From: Staphylococcus hsinchuensis
GTDB lineage: Bacteria; Bacillota; Bacilli; Staphylococcales; Staphylococcaceae
NCBI RefSeq assembly: GCF_038789205.1
Contig: NZ_CP128356.1
Location: forward strand, 17,647-81,646
Direction: 5' to 3'
Length of the DNA: 64,000 bases
Below, piece by piece: positions 57,480 through 64,000 of the stretch. The first letter of the stretch is position 1. Each line of letters begins with the position of its first letter. The notes under the pieces were generated by a model, which made no database searches, was not told the DNA's origin, and was given only the letters and a program-made list of their open reading frames with translations. The position numbers were made by a program, and so were the translations under genes.

Positions 57480-58269
57480 GGTTCTGTTGCAAAGTTAGAA
57501 AAATATAGCTAACTACCATTTTATCATGTCGTTGTTCCCTTAACTGGCTAACATATCCCTAATTTCGTGGCATGGCGAAAATCCGTAGATCTGAAGAGAT
57601 CTGCGGTTCTTTTTATATAGAGCGTAAATACATTCAATACCTTTTAAAGTATTCTTTGCCGTATTGATACTTTGATATCTTGTCTTTCTTACTTTAATAT
57701 GACGGTGATCTTGCTCAATGAGGTTATTCAGATATTTCGATGTACAATGACAGTCAGGTTTAAGTTTAAAAGCTTTAATTACTTTAGCTATTGCTACTTT
57801 CGTTGAAGGTGCCTGATCTGTAATTACCTTTTGAGGTTTACCAAATTGTTTAATGAGACGTTTGATAAACGCATATGCTGAATGATTATCTCGTTGCTTA
57901 CGCAACCAAATATCTAATGTATGTCCCTCTGCATCAATGGCACGATATAAATAGCTCCATTTTCCTTTTATTTTGATGTACGTCTCATCAATACGCCATT
58001 TGTAATAAGCTTTTTTATGCTTTTTCTTCCAAATTTGATACAAAATTGGGGCATATTCTTGAACCCAACGGTAGACTGTTGAATGATGAACGTTTACACC
58101 ACGTTCCCTTAATATTTCAGATATATCACGATAACTCAATGCATATCTTAGATAGTAGCCAACGGCTACAGTGATAACATCTTTGTTAAATTGTTTATAT
58201 CTGAAATAGTTCATACAGAAGACTCCTTTTTGTTAAATTATACTATAAATTCAACTTTGCAACAGAACC
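57480..58269 (-). mobile_element. IS431: IS431/IS257 copy 8
   Basis: 790 bp. One A is missing in its promoter region (TTGTTAAATTATAC instead of TTGTTAAAATTATAC), which alters the -35/-10 spacing. The 3' end sequence equals that of copy 5. Confidence 0.96.
57540..58214 (-). CDS. tnp: IS431 transposase (copy 8)
   Basis: 224 residues, intact, with AIAKVIKAF and CHEIRDMLAS; the promoter deletion may lower expression. Confidence 0.96.
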   Translation of the reverse strand: MNYFRYKQFNKDVITVAVGYYLRYALSYRDISEILRERGVNVHHSTVYRWVQEYAPILYQIWKKKHKKAYYKWRIDETYIKIKGKWSYLYRAIDAEGHTLDIWLRKQRDNHSAYAFIKRLIKQFGKPQKVITDQAPSTKVAIAKVIKAFKLKPDCHCTSKYLNNLIEQDHRHIKVRKTRYQSINTAKNTLKGIECIYALYKKNRRSLQIYGFSPCHEIRDMLAS

Positions 58270-58347
58270 TTTAGGTTTATGATGATTACTATTTGAACAT
58301 CCTGCTAAAAATAATAATATTAGAAAGCAAAATAACATTCGTTTCAT
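58270..58347 (-). pseudogene. Lipoprotein gene 5' end cut by IS431
   Basis: 26 codons starting MKRMLFCFLILLFLAGCSNSN: a lipoprotein signal peptide with lipobox LAGC, then HHKPK and the IS431 end in frame. The rest of the gene is missing. Confidence 0.65.
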
Positions 58348-58521
58348 AAAATAGTTACATCCTTTTTTTGACATATTATATTTAAATTTAATTAATAAAG
58401 TCAATATTTCAACTAATATGAATAAAATACAGACACTTATGAACTACAATAACTTTTAAAACTATATAAATGGTAATTTATAGATAGATACAAAACAAAT
58501 ACATATTAGGAGAGATGACAT

Positions 58522-59103
58522 ATGGAAAAAGCATATAACGTAAAATCAAAAGTAGTTAAAGGCTTTGCTGCATTTGCTATCATAACTGGTATGACTGTTA
58601 GCACTGGTTTAGCGGACAATCATTCACAAGCTGCTGAAAATAACCAAACACAAAAAGCATCATCTAAAAGTGCTGGTGAAATAGTAAAAATTGATGACAA
58701 TATGGGTAGAATTGATTTAAATAAAAATATTACATACAATGTAGATGAAAATGGTATAGATACATTAAAAGATAAAAATACAAATAAAACAGAACAATTA
58801 CCATCAACAGCTAAAGACAAAAACGGTAAAAATGTAAACATAGTTTATTTTGAAGAAAAAGGTAAATTAGGTATGCAGGTAGTTCCTAATCAACAAGACC
58901 GTAAAAAGAAAAAAGGGTCTGTTGCTAAATGTGTTATCGGAACAGCAGGCGGTGCTGTAGGAGGAGCAACAGCAGGAGGTCTTACAGGTGCTGGTGTGGG
59001 TACAGTTACATTACCAGTTGTAGGTACAGTAAGTGGTGGCGTTGTAGGTACAGTCGGTGGAGGTATCGGCGGTGCTTCAGGTGGCTACGTAGCAGGTTGC
59101 TAA
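58522..59103 (+). CDS. Sec-secreted protein with glycine-zipper bacteriocin-like C-terminus
   Basis: 193 residues. The signal peptide (VVKGFAAFAIITGMTVSTGL) has a likely cut at SQAA-E near residue 38. A polar middle (about 39-130) ends in a basic DRKKKKGS. The C-terminal 58 residues are small and hydrophobic (CVIGTAGGAVGGATAGGL...) with many GxxxG repeats, one Cys at each end (KCVIG; VAGC at the terminus). The tail looks like a class IIb/glycine-zipper bacteriocin or pore former after cleavage at the KKKK stretch. AGGAGAG precedes the ATG. A two-helix membrane protein follows after 16 bp. Confidence 0.7.
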   Translation: MEKAYNVKSKVVKGFAAFAIITGMTVSTGLADNHSQAAENNQTQKASSKSAGEIVKIDDNMGRIDLNKNITYNVDENGIDTLKDKNTNKTEQLPSTAKDKNGKNVNIVYFEEKGKLGMQVVPNQQDRKKKKGSVAKCVIGTAGGAVGGATAGGLTGAGVGTVTLPVVGTVSGGVVGTVGGGIGGASGGYVAGC

Positions 59104-59119
59104 TTAAGGTGTGATAATT

Positions 59120-59305
59120 ATGGAGAATAAAATGTACAGATGGCCTATACTCTTTATAGTAATAATCAATTATGTATTAATGCTAACACTCTTTTTATGG
59201 GTATCGAATATAGGGCGTTTAAATACATTATTGCTAACAATACCATTTCTTTTAATGACAATAGTATACGTTATTAATTTTGTGAATTATCATAAGGACA
59301 AGTGA
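59120..59305 (+). CDS. Small two-helix membrane protein, candidate immunity partner
   Basis: 61 residues with two hydrophobic helices (WPILFIVIINYVLMLTLFLW and LLLTIPFLLMTIVYVINFV) and a basic C-terminus. The ATG follows AAGGTGTGA. It is co-oriented and probably co-transcribed with the secreted protein, then terminated by a strong hairpin. Immunity to the neighbour is an inference from size, topology and position. Confidence 0.65.
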   Translation: MENKMYRWPILFIVIINYVLMLTLFLWVSNIGRLNTLLLTIPFLLMTIVYVINFVNYHKDK

Positions 59306-59327
59306 ATTATCAAAATAGAGAACACAA

Positions 59328-59358
59328 AAAGGAGCTAACCTTAAAGGTTAGCTCCTTT
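59328..59358 (+). terminator. Terminator of the secreted-protein unit
   Basis: AAAGGAGCTAACC / GGTTAGCTCCTTT perfect 13-bp stem. A second hairpin (AGTCTAGG/CCTAGACT) follows near 59383-59405. Confidence 0.9.
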
Positions 59359-59512
59359 CTTTTAACCTAAAAAACGTAAGTCTAGGACTAACGCCTAGAC
59401 TGATTTTTAGGTTTTTAAGGTTCTTCAAATTCCAATTCTTCTACATATACAAATTGATAATGTTTTGGTCTTTTCTAAAAAATTACTTCTTAATTTTTTG
59501 ATATCTTCATTG

Positions 59513-59760
59513 CTATACATAATCGTGATACGCCTCCATTCGATCTTCTTCAAACTCTTGTAATTCACCTTTTGCTTGTTGCATGTCTACTAAGTCCATA
59601 AAATCACCAAGTTCTTTTTCTGAATTAGATCTAAAGTGTTCAATATCTTTTTCTAAATCAACAACTCTCTCTTTCTCTTTGTAATTCAATAATCCATAAA
59701 GTATTTTATTAAACTCTTTAGGCTCATACTCATCTAAATAATTCTGTATATAATATTCTT
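59513..59760 (-). pseudogene. N-terminally truncated plasmid or phage protein
   Basis: About 82 codons (YYIQNYLDEYEPKEFNKIL... to EDRMEAYHDYV) read out of the truncated IS431 end, with no native start. Rich in acidic residues and predicted helical, it may be coiled coil. No family recognised. Confidence 0.5.
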
Positions 59761-59828
59761 GGTTCTGTTGCAAAGTTAATTTTATAGTATAATTTTAACA
59801 AAAAAGGAGCGTTCTCTATGAATTATTT
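59761..59828 (+). mobile_element. Truncated IS431 (left 68 bp, lineage B)
   Basis: Left TIR and promoter of a lineage-B copy with the first codons ATGAATTATTT, then cut by copy 9. This is the second case of an IS431 junction at the left end of another IS431. Confidence 0.95.
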
Positions 59829-60617
59829 GGTTCTGTTGCAAAGTTGAATTTATAGTATAATTTTAACAAAAAGGAGTCTTCTGTATGAATTATTTCAGAT
59901 ATAAACAATTTAACAAGGATGTTATCATTGTAGCTGTTGGCTACTATCTAAGATATGCGCTTAGTTATCGTGATATATCTGAAATACTAAGAGAACGTGG
60001 TGTCAATGTTCATCATTCAACGGTCTACCGTTGGGTTCAAGAATATGCTCCGATTTTATATCAAATTTGGAAGAAAAAACATAAAACAGCCTATTACAAA
60101 TGGCGTATTGATGAGACGTACATCAAAATAAAAGGGAAATGGAACTATTTATATCGTGCTATTGATGCAGAGGGGCATACATTAGATATTTGGTTGCGTA
60201 AGCAACGCGATAATCATTCAGCATATGCGTTTATCAAACGTCTCATTAAACAATTTGGTAAACCTCAAAAAGTGATTACAGATCAGGCACCTTCAACGAA
60301 GGTAGCCATGGCTAAAGTTATTAAAACATTTAAACTGAATCCCGACTGTCATTGTACATCGAAATATCTGAATAACCTCATTGAGCAAGATCACCGTCAT
60401 ATTAAAATAAGAAAGACAAGATATCAAAGTATCAATACAGCCAAAAATACTTTAAAAGGTATTGAGTGCATTTACGGTCTATATAAAAAGAACCGCAGGT
60501 CTCTTCAGATCTACGGATTTTCGCCATGCCACGAAATTAGCATCATGCTAGAAAGTTAAACGAACACTGACATGATATATTAGTGGTTAGCTATATTTTT
60601 TACTTTGCAACAGAACC
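59829..60617 (+). mobile_element. IS431: IS431/IS257 copy 9 (mosaic)
   Basis: 789 bp, complete, with mixed lineage-A and lineage-B bases. It has more private substitutions than the other copies. Confidence 0.96.
59885..60559 (+). CDS. tnp: IS431 transposase (copy 9)
   Basis: 224 residues, intact triad. Private changes: DVIIVAVG, KTAYYKW, KTFKLNPD, IKIRKTR and SIMLES. It is the most diverged protein of the nine. Confidence 0.95.
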   Translation: MNYFRYKQFNKDVIIVAVGYYLRYALSYRDISEILRERGVNVHHSTVYRWVQEYAPILYQIWKKKHKTAYYKWRIDETYIKIKGKWNYLYRAIDAEGHTLDIWLRKQRDNHSAYAFIKRLIKQFGKPQKVITDQAPSTKVAMAKVIKTFKLNPDCHCTSKYLNNLIEQDHRHIKIRKTRYQSINTAKNTLKGIECIYGLYKKNRRSLQIYGFSPCHEISIMLES

Positions 60618-60745
60618 CTTAAATTTAAAATAAATAAAAAATTGTTGATTCTATAAAGTAGATATAAAATCAAAATGGGATATACAAATATTGGAATGAA
60701 GAATATAAGTCATATAATATTTTGAAATTTTGGAGGTATAAAATA

Positions 60746-60859
60746 ATGGAAAATGAAAAATCAATTAAAGAAGAAATACAAGAGTTTTATTTAAATAGGG
60801 GTAAATATAACGAAGAAGAAATTGATTTTGGAAAACGTGAAGGATCAGAATTGTTATAA
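60746..60859 (+). CDS. Small acidic protein of unknown function
   Basis: 37 residues (MENEKSIKEEIQEFYLNR...) with TTGGAGG nine bases upstream of the ATG. Highly charged and helical. No family recognised. The good ribosome site is the main support. Confidence 0.45.
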   Translation: MENEKSIKEEIQEFYLNRGKYNEEEIDFGKREGSELL

Positions 60860-61105
60860 TAAAATGATTTTCTATATTTTAAAAGTTCATTTTTAAATGA
60901 TTGAATCATCGTATTGTTTTAAAATAAATTGAAATATCAAACATGTTTCATGCGTATAATTAAACAAATAATAATAGAAAAATATAAAATTGAGTGATTT
61001 GGTATGAAAAGAATGAGTCATTATGATAACGAAAAAATCATTTTTATTCATTTAACTTTTGTACAAATCATTTATTTTTTATGCTGAAAGCAGAATAAAA
61101 AATAA

Positions 61106-61153
61106 GAGCATAAGGAAATACAATGCCACTAACGTGTCAATCAGCATAGCTGA
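61106..61153. other. Two-hairpin motif B (related to 37228-37277, inverted)
   Basis: GAGCATAAGGAAAT, then a small CAC-TAAC-GTG hairpin, then TCAGC-ATA-GCTGA. Read on the minus strand this has the same order as motif A. The tail of 14 nt is identical; the hairpin loops differ. Confidence 0.5.
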
Positions 61154-61730
61154 TGTATTTTTCTTACCATTCCTTCGTCATTTGCTCTCACTATAAATGC
61201 GGTTATACCAGTATTTATAGTACATTTACATTAGACAAAAATGAATTAAGTAATTTTTATTCTATAAATTAAGAATGGCATTATTAATGTGAACACCAAT
61301 CCTATAAATAAAGCCTATTTAAAGGGCTTCAGAGACCTTTTTATTTTAATAGAATAAAGAATTTTGAAGTTTTATTCTAATAGAATAAGCCATTTTTGAC
61401 AAAATGAAATATCAAAAACGAAATTTAAGTAGGTATAGAAAATGAATTTGTGTTATTCATTGATACTTAAAATTAAAAAAAGTTAAAAAGCAATAAAGCA
61501 AACCGCAAATTTTTTTATGTTAAATTTTACGTTTTGTAAATTTATAAGGAGCTATTTTGGTATGAAGAATTAGAAGTTTATTCACTAATGATTTTTTTAA
61601 TTTCTTCTTTTTAAAAATCATTTTTGATATTTGATTATGTGCAAACGTGTTCTAATTTATATAAATTGAGAAAAGAGCAAGGATTCCTTTTTCAGAAATC
61701 ATTAATTTATGATTTATTTGATTAAGTAAA

Positions 61731-61771
61731 CAAAGCGCTTAATAGATTAATTATTTCTATTAAGCGCTTTG
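61731..61771. terminator. Terminator
   Basis: CAAAGCGCTTAATAGA / TCTATTAAGCGCTTTG perfect 16-bp stem with T-rich sides. No clear gene ends here on the plus strand, so it may belong to a lost gene. Confidence 0.75.
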
Positions 61772-61889
61772 TATTTTAGATATGTATTGTCTCATTTTCA
61801 TTTAAACGTATCTTTCTTTATGCATTATTGACTGCTTATAAAGGAACATTGGTAGACAAATGAATAATGATAATAAATACTACATTTAT

Positions 61890-62111
61890 TTATAGATCCT
61901 TTGCATTTTCATTTTTTTGCGTTTTTAATTCCTGATTTTTAAAGGCTTCTAAAATCTCTGGATGTTTTTCTTTAGCATAAAATACTAACAACGCATCCAT
62001 AAAATCTATTTTACTGTCTCGTTCTTCTGCTACTAATTCATCAAATAATGGTTTGAAAGTTCTGTGTATTTTAATAGATGTTTTTTCTCTAGTTATTTTT
62101 TCTTTCGACAT
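61890..62111 (-). CDS. Small plasmid protein, RHH-like
   Basis: 73 residues: TSIKIHRTFKPLFDELVAEERDSKIDFMDALLVFYAKEKHPE..., a pattern of one strand and two helices compatible with ribbon-helix-helix DNA-binding proteins. AAGGAGGA precedes the ATG. It may be a copy-control or partition protein of a partially lost replicon. Family assignment is weak. Confidence 0.6.
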   Translation of the reverse strand: MSKEKITREKTSIKIHRTFKPLFDELVAEERDSKIDFMDALLVFYAKEKHPEILEAFKNQELKTQKNENAKDL

Positions 62112-62440
62112 TTAAAATCCTCCTTAAGTATAAAACACTTACAATTTTATTAATGCATCTAAATAAACTGTAATAGTATTTTAGTTAGTTCATCTTTAAC
62201 TAATTCATTTCAATATTTGCAAAGTTTTTTAATAATATACTCATATTTATTATAAACATTTTGACTTTAGAAAAAGTGGAAATTGTATTATTTTAATCGA
62301 AGTAACTATATTATTTTATCATTGAGCTGACATAATTCAACTTATCGGAAGTTAGCTATTATCACATATTCAAAGATGATATAATATAAAAGTCGCCTAT
62401 CTCTCAGGCGTCAATATAGACGTAGAGAGGAGGTGTAATT

Positions 62441-62542
62441 ATGCTTGATAACTTTGTTCACATCATGACCACAGCAGCGAGTGGTTGTATCGTCGCATTA
62501 TTTGCGCATTGGCTACGCAATCGCAACGATAAGAAAAAATAG
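62441..62542 (+). CDS. Fst-family type I toxin (locus 3)
   Basis: 33 residues: MLDNFVHIMTTAASGCIVAL then FAHWLRNRNDKKK. GAGAGGAGGTG is the ribosome site; an upstream hairpin (GGCGTC/GACG) may hide it. TATGCTTGATAACTTTGTT at the start recurs as TATGCTTAATAACTTTGTT after the terminator (62603), as DRa/DRb. Confidence 0.88.
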   Translation: MLDNFVHIMTTAASGCIVALFAHWLRNRNDKKK

Positions 62543-62559
62543 GCGACTATAGTCACACC

Positions 62560-62622
62560 TAAAAATCCCCTCACTACTTCCGATAGTGAGGGGATTGGTG
62601 TATTATGCTTAATAACTTTGTT
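62560..62622 (-). ncRNA. Fst antitoxin RNA II (locus 3)
   Basis: Minus-strand promoter TTGCAT (62653-62658), 18-nt spacer, TATAAT (62629-62634). The RNA reads through the downstream direct repeat into the shared terminator. Confidence 0.72.
62564..62595. terminator. Bidirectional terminator of Fst locus 3
   Basis: AATCCCCTCACTA / TAGTGAGGGGATT stem. Confidence 0.85.
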
Positions 62623-62653
62623 AAGTAGATTATAACACTGGTTAGTAGAGGAA

Positions 62654-62665
62654 TGCAACAGAACC
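62654..62665. mobile_element. Solo IS431 end fragment
   Basis: TGCAACAGAACC, the outer 12 bp of an IS431 right end, without the rest of the element. It overlaps the -35 box of the locus-3 antitoxin promoter and marks a junction with the chromosome-like DNA to the right. Confidence 0.55.
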
Positions 62666-62674
62666 ATATTTAAT

Positions 62675-62779
62675 ATGATTAATATAGGTATTTGGCCAAT
62701 GGTCATTCTAGCATTATTAATCATAGCTAATAGTATTTTTATGGTTTACAAGACAGTAGACGTTAAAAAACGCAAATGA
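62675..62779 (+). CDS. Small single-helix membrane peptide, possibly truncated
   Basis: 34 residues: MINIGIWPMVILALLIIANS then FMVYKTVDVKKRK, one helix and a basic tail. No clear ribosome site. It starts 10 bp after the IS431 end fragment, so it may be the 3' end of a longer gene. A shared terminator follows. Confidence 0.4.
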   Translation: MINIGIWPMVILALLIIANSIFMVYKTVDVKKRK

Positions 62780-62783
62780 CAAA

Positions 62784-62820
62784 AAAGCAATCTCACTCTT
62801 AATTTATGTGAGATTGCTTT
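62784..62820. terminator. Bidirectional terminator
   Basis: AAAGCAATCTCAC / GTGAGATTGCTTT stem between the small peptide and the convergent TetR gene. Confidence 0.88.
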
Positions 62821-63389
62821 TATTTATCATAATAATATAATGACGTTTCAAGCACATTATTTAATGTTACAAACACTTCTTCAACTGTATAGTTATAGTC
62901 ATTTTCTACCCAACGTCGTAGTACTTCTATTACGCCACTACTATAAAAATCAGCTACAATTTCAGGATGTTTACTTTCTCTAATCTTTTGCGCTAAGGGG
63001 TCACGCTTACGAGTTGAATTATTTAACATCATTTCGCGACCCACATTCGTTAAACTTCTAAATACATCTGCCTGTCGAGACGAAACTAATAGATGCTTAA
63101 AAATCTTTTTATTATTACAAATGTAATAAATAAAGTCTTCAAATGATTCAGAGGTTGTAATGTCTGCTGATGTGTCACCTTTAGCTATAATTTGTTGTGC
63201 AATAAAGTCACGTAAAGTGTAGAGTAATTCATATTTATCTTGGAAGTATCTATAGAACGTACTGCGGTTGATTTCTGCAATATCACATATTTTTTGAACC
63301 GTGATTTCATCAAAATGATAATCATGTAAAAGTATAAACACTGTTTCATGAATATGTTTAATCATACGCTTTTGATTTGCTGACGGCAT
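62820..63389 (-). CDS. TetR-family transcriptional regulator
   Basis: 189 residues. The N-terminal helix-turn-helix is ITVQKICDIAEINRSTFYRYFQDKYEL, the TetR signature. The C-terminal ligand domain resembles the TetR_C subtype common in firmicutes. The target is not evident; a GTCAG-N5-CTGAC repeat just upstream may be its own operator. Its gene and the binding-protein gene at the window edge look chromosomal. Confidence 0.9.
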   Translation of the reverse strand: MPSANQKRMIKHIHETVFILLHDYHFDEITVQKICDIAEINRSTFYRYFQDKYELLYTLRDFIAQQIIAKGDTSADITTSESFEDFIYYICNNKKIFKHLLVSSRQADVFRSLTNVGREMMLNNSTRKRDPLAQKIRESKHPEIVADFYSSGVIEVLRRWVENDYNYTVEEVFVTLNNVLETSLYYYDK

Positions 63390-63417
63390 TATCTGATTCT
63401 CCTATTTATTTAATCTA

Positions 63418-63432
63418 GTCAGATAGCCTGAC
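63418..63432. promoter_or_regulatory. Possible TetR operator
   Basis: GTCAG-ATAGC-CTGAC inverted repeat, 29 bp before the TetR start. Confidence 0.4.
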
Positions 63433-63737
63433 GTAATAAGAGTAATTTATCACAATAAAGTTGATTTTTCCAAACATAACAACTGATACTACGTTTAAAT
63501 TTGTTTATAAAAAAAGAGTAAATAAGTTATTTGAAACGTTTAATACTATAAGAGCGATATAAAAAAGTAGGAGCGAAACTGAGTTTAGTTTCACTCCCTC
63601 GCAATATAGCTACGATTGAGAAGAGTTTGTCTTAAGCGCCTTCTCAACTTGGTTTGCTACTGTAAATTTGCATTATGAGTTTTAAATATGCTACACCAAA
63701 CGAGCATATTCTTTATTTGTCTATCTTAACTTTGTAA
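63433..63737. other. Intergenic region with a hairpin
   Basis: GAGCGAAACT/AGTTTCACTC hairpin at about 63572-63597 is a plausible terminator. It lies about 140 bp from the stop of the binding-protein gene. Nothing else was recognised. Confidence 0.45.
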
Positions 63738-64000
63738 TTAGTTAGTCTCAATATCTTCTAACCATTCATCTACTTTATTATCATTATCATCCACATAGTC
63801 TTTAGCTACTTGTTCTGGATTTTTGTTATCAACAAAGATTTTTTTAGCTAATTTGTCTTCGTCAGATTTACTCCAATCATCTGCCATACGTGTTGCAATT
63901 GTGTATGCAGCTGGATGTGCCTCTTTAAAGTTTTTGTTAAATACTAAGTCAATATGTTGATTATTATTACCATAAATGTTGTCAGGATCTTTCAACATTT
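63738..64000 (-). CDS. Glycine betaine/choline ABC transporter substrate-binding protein, C-terminal part
   Basis: About 87 codons, open to the window edge, so the gene continues to the right. The segment LVFNKNFKEAHPAAYTIATRM and VAKDYVDDNDNKVDEWL matches the C-terminal lobe of OpuAC/ProX-type binding proteins. An in-frame Met near 63998 is not taken as the start, because the family is about 300 residues. Confidence 0.75.
   Translation of the reverse strand, partial: MLKDPDNIYGNNNQHIDLVFNKNFKEAHPAAYTIATRMADDWSKSDEDKLAKKIFVDNKNPEQVAKDYVDDNDNKVDEWLEDIETN

Larger units (their letters stand above)
60860..61889. other. Plasmid remnant region, mostly non-coding
   Basis: Holds motif B (61106-61153), a hairpin CTATAAAT/ATTTATAG near 61190-61220, and repeated TATTCTAATAGAATA-type sequences near 61350-61395. 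A terminator lies at 61731-61771. Short frames lack ribosome sites. It looks like backbone of a second replicon that has lost its rep gene. Confidence 0.45.

Overview
The window is AT-rich staphylococcal DNA with the layout of a large plasmid or plasmid cointegrate from a coagulase-negative Staphylococcus. The evidence is a RepA_N initiator with a countertranscript RNA, two unrelated partition systems, a MOBQ-like oriT candidate, three Fst-type toxin-antitoxin loci, nine complete IS431/IS257 copies, IS431 fragments, and arsenic and cadmium resistance. S. haemolyticus is my best guess, because a cyclodipeptide synthase of this kind is known from a plasmid of that species and it is rich in IS431. 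Chromosomal integration cannot be excluded, because several modules look chromosomal (mqo, putP, a FemABX enzyme, a YeiH transporter, TetR with a glycine-betaine binding protein). No rRNA, tRNA or CRISPR was seen, and no classical antibiotic-resistance gene.

0-13.7 kb: a two-peptide lantibiotic locus built around two divergent precursor genes. Leftward are the alpha-like precursor, LanM1 and a LanF ATPase. Rightward are the beta-like precursor (CPTTKC motif), LanM2 and a signal-less subtilisin LanP. An ABC exporter without a C39 peptidase domain, a small membrane protein, a response regulator/histidine kinase pair and a methyltransferase follow. Both precursors carry a Pro-Arg site of the class I type, which fits cytoplasmic leader removal by LanP before export.

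13.7-18.0 kb: a pulcherriminic-acid-like island between inverted IS431 copies. It holds a cyclodipeptide synthase (yvmC-like), a MarR regulator (yvmB-like) and a frameshifted MFS exporter (yvmA-like). The P450 gene expected after yvmC appears cut by IS431 after about 13 codons.

18.0-27.1 kb: a Bin-type resolvase, gene remnants, an ars operon (arsD-arsA-CoA-disulfide-reductase/rhodanese-arsR-arsB, with arsC frameshifted), then a second ArsR/permease/Cys-peptide unit. 27.1-31.0 kb: the replication and partition core: RHH protein and ParA, four 96-bp centromere-like repeats, an antisense RNA, repA with internal iterons, a miniature TnpB-like protein and an Hfq/Sm-like small protein.

31.0-45.5 kb: IS431-bounded modules: a FemABX enzyme, mqo, a 148-bp MITE-like element with IS431 ends, an oriT candidate, csbD, cadDX, an Fst locus, a LysR regulator with a YeiH transporter, a peptide-resistance ABC transporter and a second Fst locus. 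45.5-52.7 kb: one 2378-residue LPXTG adhesin with three nested repeat arrays. 52.7-64 kb: putP, a pSK1-type par, a candidate Sec-secreted bacteriocin with a small membrane partner, plasmid remnants, a third Fst locus, a TetR regulator and the end of a glycine-betaine binding protein, each set off by IS431 copies or ends.
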